Part shown: positions 49,315-61,378 of the stretch, one piece after another
Layout of the letters: each line of letters opens with the position of its first letter
Position numbering within the stretch: position 1 is the stretch's first letter
Assembly: GCA_949752745.1 (NCBI GenBank)
Contig: OX457029.1
Location: 38,609,103 to 38,673,102, forward strand
Origin: Protula sp. h YS-2021
Taxonomy: Eukaryota > Annelida > Polychaeta > Sabellida > Serpulidae
DNA length: 64,000 nt
Direction of reading: 5' to 3'
Notes under the pieces: generated by a model
What the model saw: the letters and a program-made list of their open reading frames with translations, nothing else
Told to the model about the DNA's origin: nothing
The model's database searches: none
Translations under genes and position numbers: made by a program

Positions 49315-49771
49315 GTGAGTTTCTGTTTTTACCCATGGAAAAATCTTGTTACTTGATTGAAAAAATGTTGCGTTAGATCCCCCCCCCCCCCCCCCGAATC
49401 GGCGTAGAGAGTATCAGAAGAGAGTGGGGTGTATATGTGTAAACATATAGGTATGGGGGTATGGTATAAACGCCACAGGTTCAGGGCGTTAACTGGGAAG
49501 AGAATATGGTATACTAAAACAGCACTTCCAGTTTTTAATTCCCACTTGTAGATAAAGAAGTCATTCCTGTTATCAAAATTGTTTTGCGCAAGTGATTATC
49601 AGGAAGCTGCAGGTTTTTACCGTATGACTAGAAGCATATTGACAGTTTTTTTTGTCTTTTTTTTTTTACGTCACCATCGTTAGTCGCAGTCGACATAACT
49701 TTTTCACTAGGCACACACTGATCAAGGAAGGTATTAAATATTATATATTTATATATAGATTCATATATATC

Positions 49772-49863
<92 letters not shown>

Positions 49864-52400
49864 CTCCCTTCATTTAAATTTATTGAACTTATTTAATTAT
49901 TTACCAGAAAATATGGCAGAATATCGATCTATATATATCTGCATGGGTGCCACGGATGTATCTTGACATTTCTCCATTAACATTAGGGTAGAAAATATGA
50001 CAGATTGGAATATGACTCCTTGTGCCAAAACGTGCATGAAACATAATCAGAATGTCTAATTCTTCAGAGATAAGTGCTTTGTGTCCGTGAATAAAGACGT
50101 GCCGTGAGTCGGAAAGATCGGCCACTGGATTCCGTAGCGGATTTACTCCGTGGGCCCCCCTTCAATCACTCAAAAGTGTTGGATCAAAAAGCGCTACCTT
50201 TCTTGTGAACAAAAGCTCGTGTGAAGCGGGCTGCAGTCTAATACTGTGTATGAAAGCTACACTGGCAACGTGAAGGACCTCCAGTACGCATGCAGCTTTG
50301 GCGCCGGAGTTAGTATAGACCAATAGCCACAAATATTTTCTGAAACGATTATAAAACCCTGGGCTTATGAGACCTCAAGGCTGCCAGATTACATTTAGTT
50401 CGAACAAAAACTGAAGTTATTAACATGTGACAACGCAGAGCAAATGAATATCCTGATATATCAATGCACTGGTAATATGCCCTCGTTGCTACGCCCATAT
50501 ACGGAGATCTTGCAGTTTTTTCTCCTTATTTCCCACTGAATAGCCTTTGAACGGTGCTTTATATCTCCGACAATTCGTCTAGCGACAGTTCATCGAGCGA
50601 TAGTTCATGTAGAGAGACATTGGTCACGGGTTCCTCGTTAATTTTCTCATAAGTTGTTGCTTTGTAGACCACTCACAATGGATATAAGCTTATTTTGACC
50701 AGTTTTTGACTGAAATATTAAGTTCAGCGGTCCCATGATTTCAGCCACACTGCTTCAAAAACGATATCAGTCTAATTATACTCTGCCTCATAACAGAGGA
50801 CATGAAAATTCAATGAAAAGTTGATGCAGCAATATTTGCCAAGCTGTCGCCTGAGTTATAATATACTTCGCAATGTAATAATCAATTTTGGACGGCGCAA
50901 CACAAAACACTGTTTTGTATGAAGCAATAAAGTGGCTTTTAATCCTATTCAACCTGAAAAACAAATTAAGAAATATCTCCCGCAAACTATTGACATCATT
51001 GAAAAGATAGACATTTTGGCTTGGGGTTGAGGATAGCTCCTGTTTGGTACCTTCATGTCCCATCACAAACACATGCCGCCTTTCTCCGGTTATGACGACA
51101 TTCCCACTGTCTGATAAAGCACACCTTTGTTATGACCTTCCACGTACAGGTATTGTTAACAGAATACATTCATGCTTCACTCCACGCCCGCCTTTTGTAA
51201 AATGTCACGGACAACCCTGGCAGCGGTTCGATACATATTTACGATGTAGGTTACTTAGTGAGAATACTTCAGTGCCAGAAGGTGCAGAAGTGAACTACTT
51301 ATTGTGTTGATCTCTGCTGGCACTGACTCATGTTCGTTCAGTCTGCTAGCCACCGTCTGTCGTTTAATTAGTACAAGCCCCGAGTCGCTATTACCATGGA
51401 AAATGAATGAAAAAAACGAGCATTTTTCCACAACATCAAGCTTTTATTCAACTGTTTTGCATGAAGGACGAAAAAAAGTCCCCCCCACCCCGATTGTTGC
51501 CATACCCATAAAAATCCCCCACACGATACCATTTGAGCGAATATTAGCGACAGAAATAAAATTATGCTAGCATTTACTTTACTTGTCGTTTGCACTTTCG
51601 GGGTCGATAACCGAGACAAGGGCGTTATACTCCCGTGCAGTGAGCATCACACATTCCTTAACATTGCCTTGGGTAAGTGGGATAGAGGGAATTAGTCCAT
51701 CAAAATGATTTCACAAGAAGGCGAATGCATCCGCACTCTTCATGTCATCCAATGGTTCACCCACGCAGGCTTGTTGTTTTGCACCAAGTGGGCCTTTGGC
51801 ATCATAACAATAAAAAGAGTTCAATAACTTTACACATCTGTTCAAATTGTTATAACAAAGTTCACATGGGAAAAAATAGCCGCCAGAAGTGCACTCAATC
51901 GATACGTTTCAAACTGGCTTAAGGCGGGGGGCTAAAAAAAAGTCGAGTTTACAAAGTATAAACACATCACTTAAATTGAATATCCGACATCGATGCGAGC
52001 AAACAGCTCGTGTTTTATTGATACACGATCGTCGGTATTTTGTCTCTTGTTTATGCATCAAACTACCAATATGGTGTGAATGAATGTACATTAATCGAGC
52101 GACACTCGTCTGCAACATTTAGTCGAAATTTATAATTGCATCTCTTGCGTTTGATGGCCGATTTCTGAAGCGATCAGTGAAGACGACAATTTCAGCGTCT
52201 TTGCTTTATTGTATGTCAATTGCAATTTGATGAAAACTTCAGTTGCACCGGTTTTCAATGCATCCCCCGCAACAGATCACTTTAACTTTTAAAGGCTCGA
52301 TATATAGCTTTACAATCGAGATTTGAAATCGGAAGTTAAGTACAAGGACAGTTGAATAATTGCGAGGTACTTGCTTGCAGAAATAACTCACAGTTATAAC

Positions 52401-52479
<79 letters not shown>

Positions 52480-52854
52480 CTATTTAGTGAATCAGTTAAA
52501 AAGATATTCTTTACAATTTGACGAAGAAACATCACCCACGATTTCGACTAAATTTCGTAGATAACAATTTCAGCTAAATGTTGGAATATCTTTGTGGATA
52601 GTTATGACACTAAGTAGTTAATTCTATGGCAGATATTGCATCTTTCGGGATATGAGAGCAATGATTAGTTAATTGCATGGCAATAATTGGGTTCTTTTCC
52701 TCGCGAGAGATCGTGTCTTCCTCATTCAGTAAATTTCCGGGGTTGCACAGGAGGCTCAATTTTAAAACTTAATTCATTTCATGACTGACTTTGGTACCTT
52801 CTTTCTTCGTCCAATTGCAGCTGTGTGCCGATTCAAGTTGACCGTCTTTTTTTT
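49315..52854. other. intron 6, first part: microsatellites, no gene
   Basis: C run at 49380-49395, (TA)n at about 49780-49860 and (TTA)n at about 52402-52480. Short open frames without recognisable content. Confidence 0.6.
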
Positions 52855-53400
52855 AACCCAGCCGACTTTGTCGGACTGGGTTAGTCGTATCACTATAGGG
52901 GGCCTGAATGTATGTGCATATGTTAAACTTTCTCTTTAAAATGATACTCCTTCTACAGTTTTACTCCAATCGTTTTAATATTACGCAGTAATGTTCCTGG
53001 GTGGTCCCCCACCTGGCTAGTACTTTTTTTGACGATTGACGAAAACGTACAAAATGGCGGCACTTTTTGTGCCCGTTTTGACCCATTTTTAAAATGCTAC
53101 TCCTACAGTTTACACCAATCGTTTAGATGTTATGCAGGGATGTTCCCCAGGGGTTCGCCTACCAGGCTATTATTTTTTTTCGTGGTTCGCCAACAACTGC
53201 CGAAATGGCGGAACTTTGAAGTTTGGTAAAAACTGGAATAAATAGTAGTAAATAACTGAATTGTCAAATCATTAATTTCTCTCAGTTTTTTTTCAAATAA
53301 TTATTATAGAATTTTAATCGAAAGTTCCTTAGGTGCTTCTCCACCTGGACTTTGCTGTTTTTTTCGCAAATGACAACAAAATGCCGAAATGTTGGAATTT
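52855..53400. repeat. hairpin followed by degenerate core repeats
   Basis: Hairpin AACCCAGCCGAC/GTCGG-A-CTGGGTT at 52855-52882, followed by about three ~160-bp units with ATACTCCTTCTACAGTTTTA, CCAATCGTTT and TGTTCCTGGGTGGTCC. Architecture matches 21761-23345, and the unit shares the CTCCT(T/C)CTACAGTTTT core. Confidence 0.6.
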
Positions 53401-55829
53401 TACAAATTTTGTAAAATTGTGTAAATGTCGGTTAATACGTGAATCGTCAAAGACCAACCTTTCCAACATTCCTTCTTTTCGGGTAGCTTCCACCCGGGAA
53501 AACTCATTTTTGTGTATATGTGTGAAAAAATTACGTTCAGAAACAAAGTTCTTCATTTTTTGGCCCAACAGTATTCGTTTTGGAGTTTTTCTCTTTTTTA
53601 TTGTTTGGTAACTCGGCTGGGTCATGTCCTTGTTTAGGATTTCAGATTTTCAAATCAGCAAATTAACTACTTTCCCAGTTGTAAATTCAATCAGACGTAA
53701 CTAGCTGTGTTCGTGAGTTTCATATTCATAGAAGTGAGAGAATACCATACAACCCGGTGTGACTACATTTCGACTGAACTGATCGAATCAATCGCTTCTA
53801 ATTTTGACCATATGTACACGAAGCCTCCCCCCCCCCAAAAAAAAAGAGTAATCATAAAAGAAGTGACGACATTGTCTGTTGCCATTGACGTAGGCTCTTT
53901 TTTCTTGGGGTCGATGACGCATGACAGAAAAGCTGTTGGGTGTCTTGCATCATGGGTTGGAACATTGGTTTGTTTAGTTACCCACTTAGGGTTCGATTTC
54001 TGCCTTATTTGGCGCTCAGAGTTGACTTCGCCACGGGAATTGCCGAAGCTGGGGCTCAGCGTTCTCATAAAATCAGTTGAAATAGACACGAGCCTGTGTT
54101 AACAGTTGCCTCGTCGATATTTCCTTTGATCTTACAATAAACGAGCAAAACTCTCTGTTAATTTCTTTGAGTCGATGTTTTCCTCGAGACTGTTTCAACT
54201 TTTCAAAACTTTAAAAGCATTTTTATCTCAACACAAACTTAAACTAGATAAACAGACAAAATTTTAAGTTTTACAGAAATTCTTCTGCTTTCCCATTCTG
54301 AGAATTAACTGCCATTTAGCTGTTAAAAGTTTACATACTTGGTCTGAATTTGTATTACGATCTAAATATTTCAAACCCCACAGAAAGACTGAACTCCGCA
54401 CATAGCCCGATAACTTTATTTAAGGGGCAACGAACTGAGCCACTTCCCTCCTTTCGTCAGTTTGTTATGTTTTGCGTTTTGCGCATGCCGGTTTCCCACA
54501 ACAGTTTTCATTTTTGGAAGGCCAGCCCAAGCTGGCCTTCCTATAGTGCTACATTCCGCTTGGGGGATTTTTTTTTTGAGACGGTTCCAATTTCAGTCAT
54601 AAATTTACTTTCATTCATAGTATATTTACGTTCATTGATGAGTCAACTAATAGTAACTACAGTGGGCCAATGAAATTTGAAGATTTTTGTGATGTCATGC
54701 ATCTGCTTTGAATATTGACCACCTCCCATTGAGGAACGTATTAGGGTTTGTCTCAAACATTGAATGAGTAGGACATTTTATTGCATTTCGTCTGAAAGAA
54801 GCTGAAAAACAGCGACTTAGGAATACTGGACCATGAAACAAGTCGCAACTTGTCGTCTAGATTTGCCATAGTCACAGCGATTTGTTAACCTGTGGATTGT
54901 GGCTTACTATTTTCTTATTGAGTTTTGGCCAATATTCTTTTAACTTCGATAGCTTATTGATTTTGTTTCAAAGAGTCACTGTTTTCATGAAATATTAAAA
55001 CATTTTTTTTGAATAGATTAAAAAAATACAGAGGCATTTTTATGGGTTTCGTGGCAATGCTTTCTTTAGGTTGAGCATTGAAGTGTGACTGCATTCGTTA
55101 TTGACTTGTGTGCCAGTGCTGCCCTGCAGTGTTAGCTCGTGGTAATCGTTGCAAGCGGTTATACTGCATTTGGGTCATCAGTGACTCATTTGCTGCGCAC
55201 TTCTTTTTCGCTGTTTTTGAAAGTAGACTGTTCATGTTTTGGCAACACGGCAAATGTGAACGGTTGAGTACGGAAGCACAGAGAGCATTTTACTCAAGTT
55301 TTGTTAGGAATTAAGTTGTAAAATGAATAGAATAGTTTCTTTATCCAACTTAAATCTCTTATACAACTCCCTTCAAATACATGTGTATATTGTGGCAGAA
55401 CATGGCCTTCCACCGATGCTTTTAGCCTAGTTTTTAAATCCTTTACAGTGAGAACTTAGATAAATGCTCAACAGCGAATTGCAATTTTTTAAACAGACCG
55501 AAAAATTGGTGATGACAGGCAAATAAGAGCATATCACCACTCGATGGCCCCGGTACTCGCAGAAGTTAACTGTTCAGTTACCTTTACACTGCACAAGGGA
55601 AATCTGCTGATTCAGTTAAATTACTCAAACGGTTTTTACAAGAATACATTTCAACATAAAAGTGAAATTTAGTAATTACCTTTCAAAACCTATGTTAGCT
55701 ACAGGAGCAGTTAACGGACTTTGTTAACAGTAGTTCACTTTTGCTACGTTTATGTTCTTTTTTGTTGCTGACCATAACTGCATGTTATCGGAGCGTTTCC
55801 GGAAAGCTGTGACGTCATTGGCTTTACAG
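53401..55829. other. rest of intron 6, with one isolated hairpin
   Basis: A perfect 11-bp-stem hairpin GGAAGGCCAGC/GCTGGCCTTCC lies at 54516-54541. Otherwise AT-rich, no gene seen. Confidence 0.6.
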
Positions 55830-55926
55830 GTTGTTTTTTGTGGGGGCGCGCGAGGGCCACATGCCTCAGGTACTCAGCATGGTGCAGGTGAAGAAAATGA
55901 CCCCCGCCCCTGCAGTCATATTCATG
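55830..55926 (+). CDS. SLC7A5-like: SLC7 transporter exon 7 (intracellular loop, start of TM9)
   Basis: The acceptor is GCTTTACAG and the donor is TTCATG before GTATGT; 97 nt, phase 2 to 0. It encodes [19 protein letters not shown] and then [12 protein letters not shown], the family's SRLFFxGxREGHLP loop. A 6.5-kb intron precedes it. Confidence 0.93.
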
Positions 55927-56152
55927 GTATGTACAGCCCAGCCTGCCATCTGACAAAAAAAAACTGCCTGAAACAGACTTTGCAACATTAGAACAATGGG
56001 TTGTATTTTAGATCTCAGATAACCATGCAAACAAGGAATGACGGTGCAGTCCTAGAACGTAAAAATGTGTATATAGTTTGACGTCTTTCTCTATTTTTAT
56101 TTCTGTTTGCGTTTCTGTTGAATGTTATGAACTGTGTCTTCTGCAATTTCAG

Positions 56153-56302
56153 GGCCTCTTTTCATTGGTTTATCTATGCTCCACTGATATGTATAGTCTC
56201 ATTAACTACGTGGCATTTGTCAACTGGCTTGCCATTGGTCTATCTGTCTTCGCACTGCTCTACTTCCGGCGGACACGGCCTGATATGCATCGTCCAATCA
56301 AA
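56153..56302 (+). CDS. SLC7A5-like: SLC7 transporter exon 8 (TM9-TM10)
   Basis: The acceptor is TGCAATTTCAG and the donor is ATCAAA before GTAAGC; exactly 50 codons, phase 0 on both sides. It contains LVYLCSTDMYSLINYVAF, a hydrophobic WLAIGLSVFALLY helix and the basic RRTRPDMHRPIK loop typical of LAT and y+LAT. Confidence 0.93.
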
Positions 56303-56339
56303 GTAAGCGTTTCTTCAACACATGTTTACTTCTAAAAAA

Positions 56340-59300
56340 AATAAATTTTAATGTATTTTGGAGCTACTTTAACGCAGCAATGCTGCCAATTTGATAAATG
56401 AAGTCCATCAGTACTTCAGCGCGCAAATAAAATCAATGAAACACTACCACGCGTTTCTTGTTTATGAAACACTACCACGTGTTTCTTGTTTATTTCTCCT
56501 TCTAACGAGATTAGGTCAAACTGCCACAAAGGGGGTGACGGCACATTTATTTTTGCGCGCAAAAATTCAGAAGCACTTTCGATTTAGGATATCTTTTTTC
56601 GTTTTTACACGAGAATTTCGGATATTCTTTCTGGATTGTTCAAAATACTTCACAAATGTAAGTTTCTGCTTCGTTTGGTGGCCAGGAACCTAGGTTTCTT
56701 GCCTTAGTTGTTGCACAATTCGGCACTTTGTGCTTCGGAACCTACCAGATCCAGTGTTTGCTCATTCGGGGCTATCGTCTCGCTCGGAGCTACATTCTGC
56801 CAATGGATCTATGCTAGGTTCGACTAACGTTGCTTAGCAGCGTTTAGTCGTGTGATCCGAGGTTTGGGAGAGTCTGGAAAAGGTTTTTTGTTCGCAGCTG
56901 TCTGACAGCAACACGCCATTTTGGCGGGGCTGCGTTCGATGTCTTTTTCCTCACCCCCTTACCTTCAGGTGGAACAGTCAGCGGCGCCAGTGCGTTCTTC
57001 ACACTTCGGCCTTGCTGCCCACCATAGGATCTTTACCCAAATCGCAATTTCTTTGCAGTTTGGGGCGGTTTTCGGTGCCTGACATTATCTAGGTCACGAT
57101 AGCTGTCACCATTAACCGCGGCGAGAAAAAATGGGTTTTTCCAAGCCCTACAGGCTTAGTTTGCATGGATGAGTTGCTTACTGCCTGGCAGAACAGGGCT
57201 GCGTACCCCCCTTCCCTTGTCCACGGCGTTTCGAGCTCCGCAGGGCAGGCTTTGGGTGTTTTTTCTCGGGAAATCCTTCAAGAATGCATCGCGGGTTTTC
57301 CCCATTGTTTGTACGACGTCACGTGACTTGTTGTTTTGATAACAAGTCACACGCCGTACGACAGCAAAGTTATTTTGCACTCGCACCGCGAAAGTAAAGG
57401 GGTTTGAGCAGGACTAATCGGAAATTTAGTTGTCTTTTAGTCCCATCTAATACATATTTCACCCCACTCCGAGTACGACCTCGTGCAAGCTAGGAATTAG
57501 CAGTTAAACTACGAGGACTTCCACTCCAAACTTCGCGAGACAGCGACCTCTCTGTCACGACAGCAGGTTCGCGTGACAAGAAGTTTCTGTCGTGCGAGAT
57601 AAGTGCGTGTACCGCCGAATTTACTGTGAGTTCTGAGTAATGGGTTATTAAACTACAGTAAAAAAAAAAAGAATGCTTCCGTTCAATTGGTATTTCACAG
57701 ATGGCTAGATACGAGGTTAAAGTGAATACATTTGTCGGAAGATCACTCGTTGCAGTATGTGGTGTTTTGTAATGAGAACTGAGACTCGCGCGACAGTGGA
57801 GTCTCGTCATAACGAAAGATCAGTGTAGCTACAGGTTAACGCTTGCCACGGGCAGTTAGGCGTAAATATTATGTAGCATTAAGAGATGTGGAGCTAGAAA
57901 TAAGTTTCATTGCACCCTCAGATTTACTGCAGGTATCAGATATTGGATTGTCAGAACGCAGTAAGGGGGTAATAACCCTGGATGATTTTTGTTTTATCGA
58001 CCTCTTAGCACGATATGCAATTCAAAAAAAAAAAAAATTTCATCCCGTCTGCAGAACAGTTGGCTTATTTTTGTCAAACAAGGGTTTCCCCTTGTCTGTA
58101 CGGCGTCACGTGACTTGTTGTACTGACAACAGCTGACACGCCGCACGACAGCAGTTATTCTGCACTCAAATGGCCGCAGTAGTGGGCCTGGTTTCGGACT
58201 AACAGTGGGTAAAGTTGCCTAATAGTCCCACCTAACACATATTTTACCCCATTTTCGGAATGCTCTCGTATAGCCACAGTCTTAGCAATAAACTACGAGG
58301 AGTCTCCCCTTAGGCCTGACAACACACCGAGCTTTTTGTCACGACAGCAGGTTTGCGCGACCAGAAAATTTTGGCATGACGAAATGAGTATATGTGTAGT
58401 CAAACTTACTGCGAGTATAAGGCACTAGTTTGTTAGGTCGCAGTAAGAAGTCATGTTTCCGGAAGAGGGTCGTTTCATAGACATTTAGATGCGTGTTTGA
58501 TTCGAACGTTTATGCCGGAACGCTACAAACAACAGTCTCTAGGCTTGTCATGACAATCGAGGTTCGTGTGACATCAGGGTCTGGTCATGACAAAGCCGAT
58601 GTAGCTACAGGTTAAAAGCTTACCATGGGTATTATTGCTGAAGTTCCATGTAGCAGTAAGGAGGTCCGTGTGTCTGGAAGGTTTTGTTTAAAAAAAAAAA
58701 AAAAGCCACACGAAGATGAGACGACCAAGCCGCGCGGTGCAAATCAGAGCTTGTAGCAACTACTGTCTAAATCGCACTGCAAGCGGTCATTTCGAACAGC
58801 GCAGTAACTCTGTACTGACGAACTGGGTTGTCATGACAACTTTAGCAGTGTTTTACCATGCCGAAGCCCGTCATGACAGAGGACATTATGCTATAAAAGA
58901 AAGTTTAGTTCCAAAATGTACTCAAACGTTACAGACAGTTGCATATTCATGAGTGTTGCTTGACATATTTTAAGATTTGACTGTTCGCAACGCGACCATA
59001 CGTCGTCCAGCCACTCGGATTTCACTACTGTGTAGTGACTGTGTTATTCAGAACTGCTTACGTTTAGAATGAGAAAACAAATTAACCGAATCTTACAGTA
59101 GTTATATTTTCTTTTCTCCTTGCCGAAATAGGCAATACAGCTAAAAATCAAACAGAAGGCAAGAGAAAGGACAGAAAAAGGGGGGGGGGAGCATGTAACG
59201 AGTTAAGAAAACAGGGCTCGTCACCGCACCATGTGGTACCGACAGGGTAGAAACGGCGAGGGGAGAGCAAGGTTGATTCGCCAAATAATTACGAAGTCAA

Positions 59301-59860
59301 ATACTCCAGAAATGTTGTCGTTCACGCCCAAAGGAGGTGACGCACGCTTCGCGTGACAGAAAATTCGCGGAACGTAGAAATTCGCGTGACATGGAAAACA
59401 AAAAATATTTCATGTCGGAACAAAAGACACCCACCTCCGGTTTCACGTCTATCAAATTGGCAGCATTGCTGGGTTAAAGTAGCTCCAAAATACATTAAAA
59501 ATGACGTATTAAGCAATTGAAACGCATTTTTATGTGTTCTTGGAGTTTAACCTAAGCAATGCTGCCAAGCAAATTAACCTTCCCACCAAATACCCCACGA
59601 TAGTCTTTTGACCGGGGAAAGGTGACTTCTTTAAGCACAAAAATTAATGTGACGTCACCCCCTTTGTGGCAGTTTGACCTAATCTCGTTAGAAGGAGAAA
59701 TAAACAAGAAACACGTGGTAGTGTTTCATAAACAAGAAACACGTGGTAGTGTTTCATTGATTTTATTTGCGCGCTGAAGTACTGATGGACTTCATTTATC
59801 AAATTGGCAGCATTGCTTAGGTTAAACTCCAAGAACACATAAAAATGCGTTTTAATTCCT
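56340..59860. mobile_element. 3.5-kb non-coding element with ~220-bp inverted termini, in intron 8
   Basis: The left end (about 56340-56560) reappears inverted at about 59640-59860, sharing GCAGCAATGCTGCCAATTTG, CAGCGCGCAAATAAAATC, a twice-repeated CACTACCACGTGTTTCTTG and CGAGATTAGGTCAAACTGCC. An extra terminal copy at 59455-59572 is itself palindromic. The interior has two diverged ~780-bp direct copies (from 57300 and from 58080), each opening with a hairpin around GTCACGTGACTTGTT. No transposase is seen, so it is presumably a non-autonomous DNA transposon. Confidence 0.65.
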
Positions 59861-60107
59861 TAAAACGTCACATATGCTGGACGTTTGTGTGTCAAGAGAT
59901 TTTATATGTGAAAAGGAAAAGGAAACTCGATAACGAGTCGAACATTGCCTACTGTTAGCTGTAACTCTTTTACAGTCAAGTTTGAAATTAATTTTAATGA
60001 ATAACTAAATGGGTAGTAACGTAATGTTGAAAGTCTGTCACATTTTGGCATAGTTAATGTAGTGGTATAAAATGAGTATTCTTTCGTATTTTATGTTCCG
60101 ATACTAG

Positions 60108-60192
60108 GTATGGTTGGGCTGGCCAATCATTTACTGCTTGTGTTCTATCTTCCTTGTGGTCGTTCCTTTATACGCCAGTCCAGTTGAAACAG
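60108..60192 (+). CDS. SLC7A5-like: SLC7 transporter exon 9 (TM11)
   Basis: The acceptor is CGATACTAG and the donor is AAACAG before GTGCGT; 85 nt, phase 0 to 1. It encodes VWLGWPIIYCLCSIFLVVVP and then LYASPVET, resembling TM11 of y+LAT and LAT1. It lies just after a 3.5-kb inverted-repeat element that occupies most of intron 8. Confidence 0.92.
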
Positions 60193-60344
60193 GTGCGTGG
60201 AGCGATATTCGTTGAAAAAAAAACTGAAAAAATATTTTCAGTGTCTAGGTCGTAGACTGCAAACCAAATTTGAAATTGTACATATGATTATAAAAGAACG
60301 TATAGTAAAACAACAAACTGAGCAGGGATGAAGCTGTAGAGAAT

Positions 60345-60573
60345 AGCTGATTGACAATAAGTGATTGTGCTGAGAGCAGTTAATTTACAATAAGTGATTG
60401 TGCTCAGAATAGTTGATTGACAATGAGTGATTGTGCTCAGTGTAGTTGATTGACAATGAGTGATTGTGCTGAGTGTAGTTGATTTACAATGAGTGATTGT
60501 GCTCAATGTAGTTGATTGACAATGAGTGATTGTGCTCAATGTAGTTGATTGACAATAAGTGATTGTGTTCTAG
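60345..60573. repeat. 33-bp minisatellite ending at the exon-10 acceptor, 7 units
   Basis: The unit GTAGTTGATTGACAATGAGT + GATTGTGCTCA is repeated; the last unit reads GATTGTGTTCTAG, and that AG is the exon-10 acceptor. The unit holds a branch-point-like TTGATTGAC and, in some copies, an acceptor-like GTGCTCAG. Confidence 0.95.
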
Positions 60574-60666
60574 GGTTTGGCTGTTTGATCATAGCCACGG
60601 GTATTCCTGTCTATATCATATGTGTGAAGTGGAAGAACAAGCCAAAAGCCTTCATCAGTTTCATAG
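60574..60666 (+). CDS. SLC7A5-like: SLC7 transporter exon 10 (TM12)
   Basis: The acceptor is TTGTGTTCTAG and the donor is TCATAG before GTAAAG; 93 nt, phase 1 on both sides. It encodes GCLIIATGIPVYIICVKW and KNKPKAFISFI, matching the LAT1 TM12 motif with VYFFGVWWKNKP. The acceptor is the end of the last unit of a 33-bp tandem array. Confidence 0.92.
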
Positions 60667-60994
60667 GTAAAGCAATTTCTGACTTTCATGTATGTTTATT
60701 TTCCAAGAAGAGCAATAAAGCTTCAGTCATATGAATAAAAGTTCCTACGTCATCAAATGATGTGTTGAAACTGAGTTTTTCCATGTAACCGTTTACAGGA
60801 TATGTGCTGGCTTAAATGAAATGTTCTGGGTTGAAAAAAATACAAAAAATATAAATAATAATAATAATAATAATAATAATATAATAATAAACAAACAACG
60901 TGTTAAAATGCCATCACTCATGTCACAGACTTGCACTCATTATGATGAATAACAAGTACCGTTTGTCAGTCTGTTAATTGGGTCTTGCTTTCAG
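60667..60994. repeat. intron 10 with (AAT)n microsatellite
   Basis: An AAT tract at about 60855-60890 lies in this 328-bp intron. Nothing else seen. Confidence 0.8.
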
Positions 60995-61056
60995 ATTCAC
61001 TCAATCTTGCCATACAAAAAACCCTCCTTGTCGTACCAGAGGAGAAGAATGCTTAA
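60995..61056 (+). CDS. SLC7A5-like: SLC7 transporter terminal coding exon 11
   Basis: The acceptor is CTTGCTTTCAG at 60984-60994. It completes Asp496 and encodes SLNLAIQKTLLVVPEEKNA, then TAA at 61054-61056. The pattern matches the LAT1/LAT2 C-terminal helix (LCQKLMQVVPQE and similar), which supports this as the true end rather than a longer tail. Confidence 0.88.
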
Positions 61057-61108
61057 AAAAAAAAAAAACATCTGCGCATCTGCTGCTTACCTGAGAAAAA
61101 AATCATGA

Positions 61109-61378
61109 GTGTTGCTTGCGGGTCTGGCCCCTGGCGCCTCGGGTGATCCAGAGAAGTGCTGGGTTTGCCACTCCAGCGGTATGAACGAGAAGAAGGTGGC
61201 CAGCTTTGAGAACCCAGGCCGCACCTACAACAGCTTCGTACTACCGTTGATTTCTGCTCCTGAAAGCACCGAAATGGCTGTTAACGGTGCCTTAGCCGAA
61301 TGTTTATTAAAACAACCAGATGTTTCATTAGAAAGAGTAAAAAAAATATACAAAGCAGTGCTGCCACCTGGCGGCTAA
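61109..61378 (+). other. unrecognised open frame in the presumed 3' UTR of the transporter
   Basis: A 90-codon open stretch starts 53 bp after the transporter stop codon. It opens without an ATG; the first Met lies in CHSSGMNEKK. Its 5' half is GC-rich and codon-like, with CWVC (CxxC), and it ends in SLERVKKIYKAVLPPGG before TAA. I do not recognise the family. It could be a captured gene or retrocopy fragment, an alternative terminal exon, or chance. Confidence 0.25.

Noticed and set aside
49628..49966. Open frames of repeated Tyr-Ile
   Set aside because: Translation of a (TA)n microsatellite.
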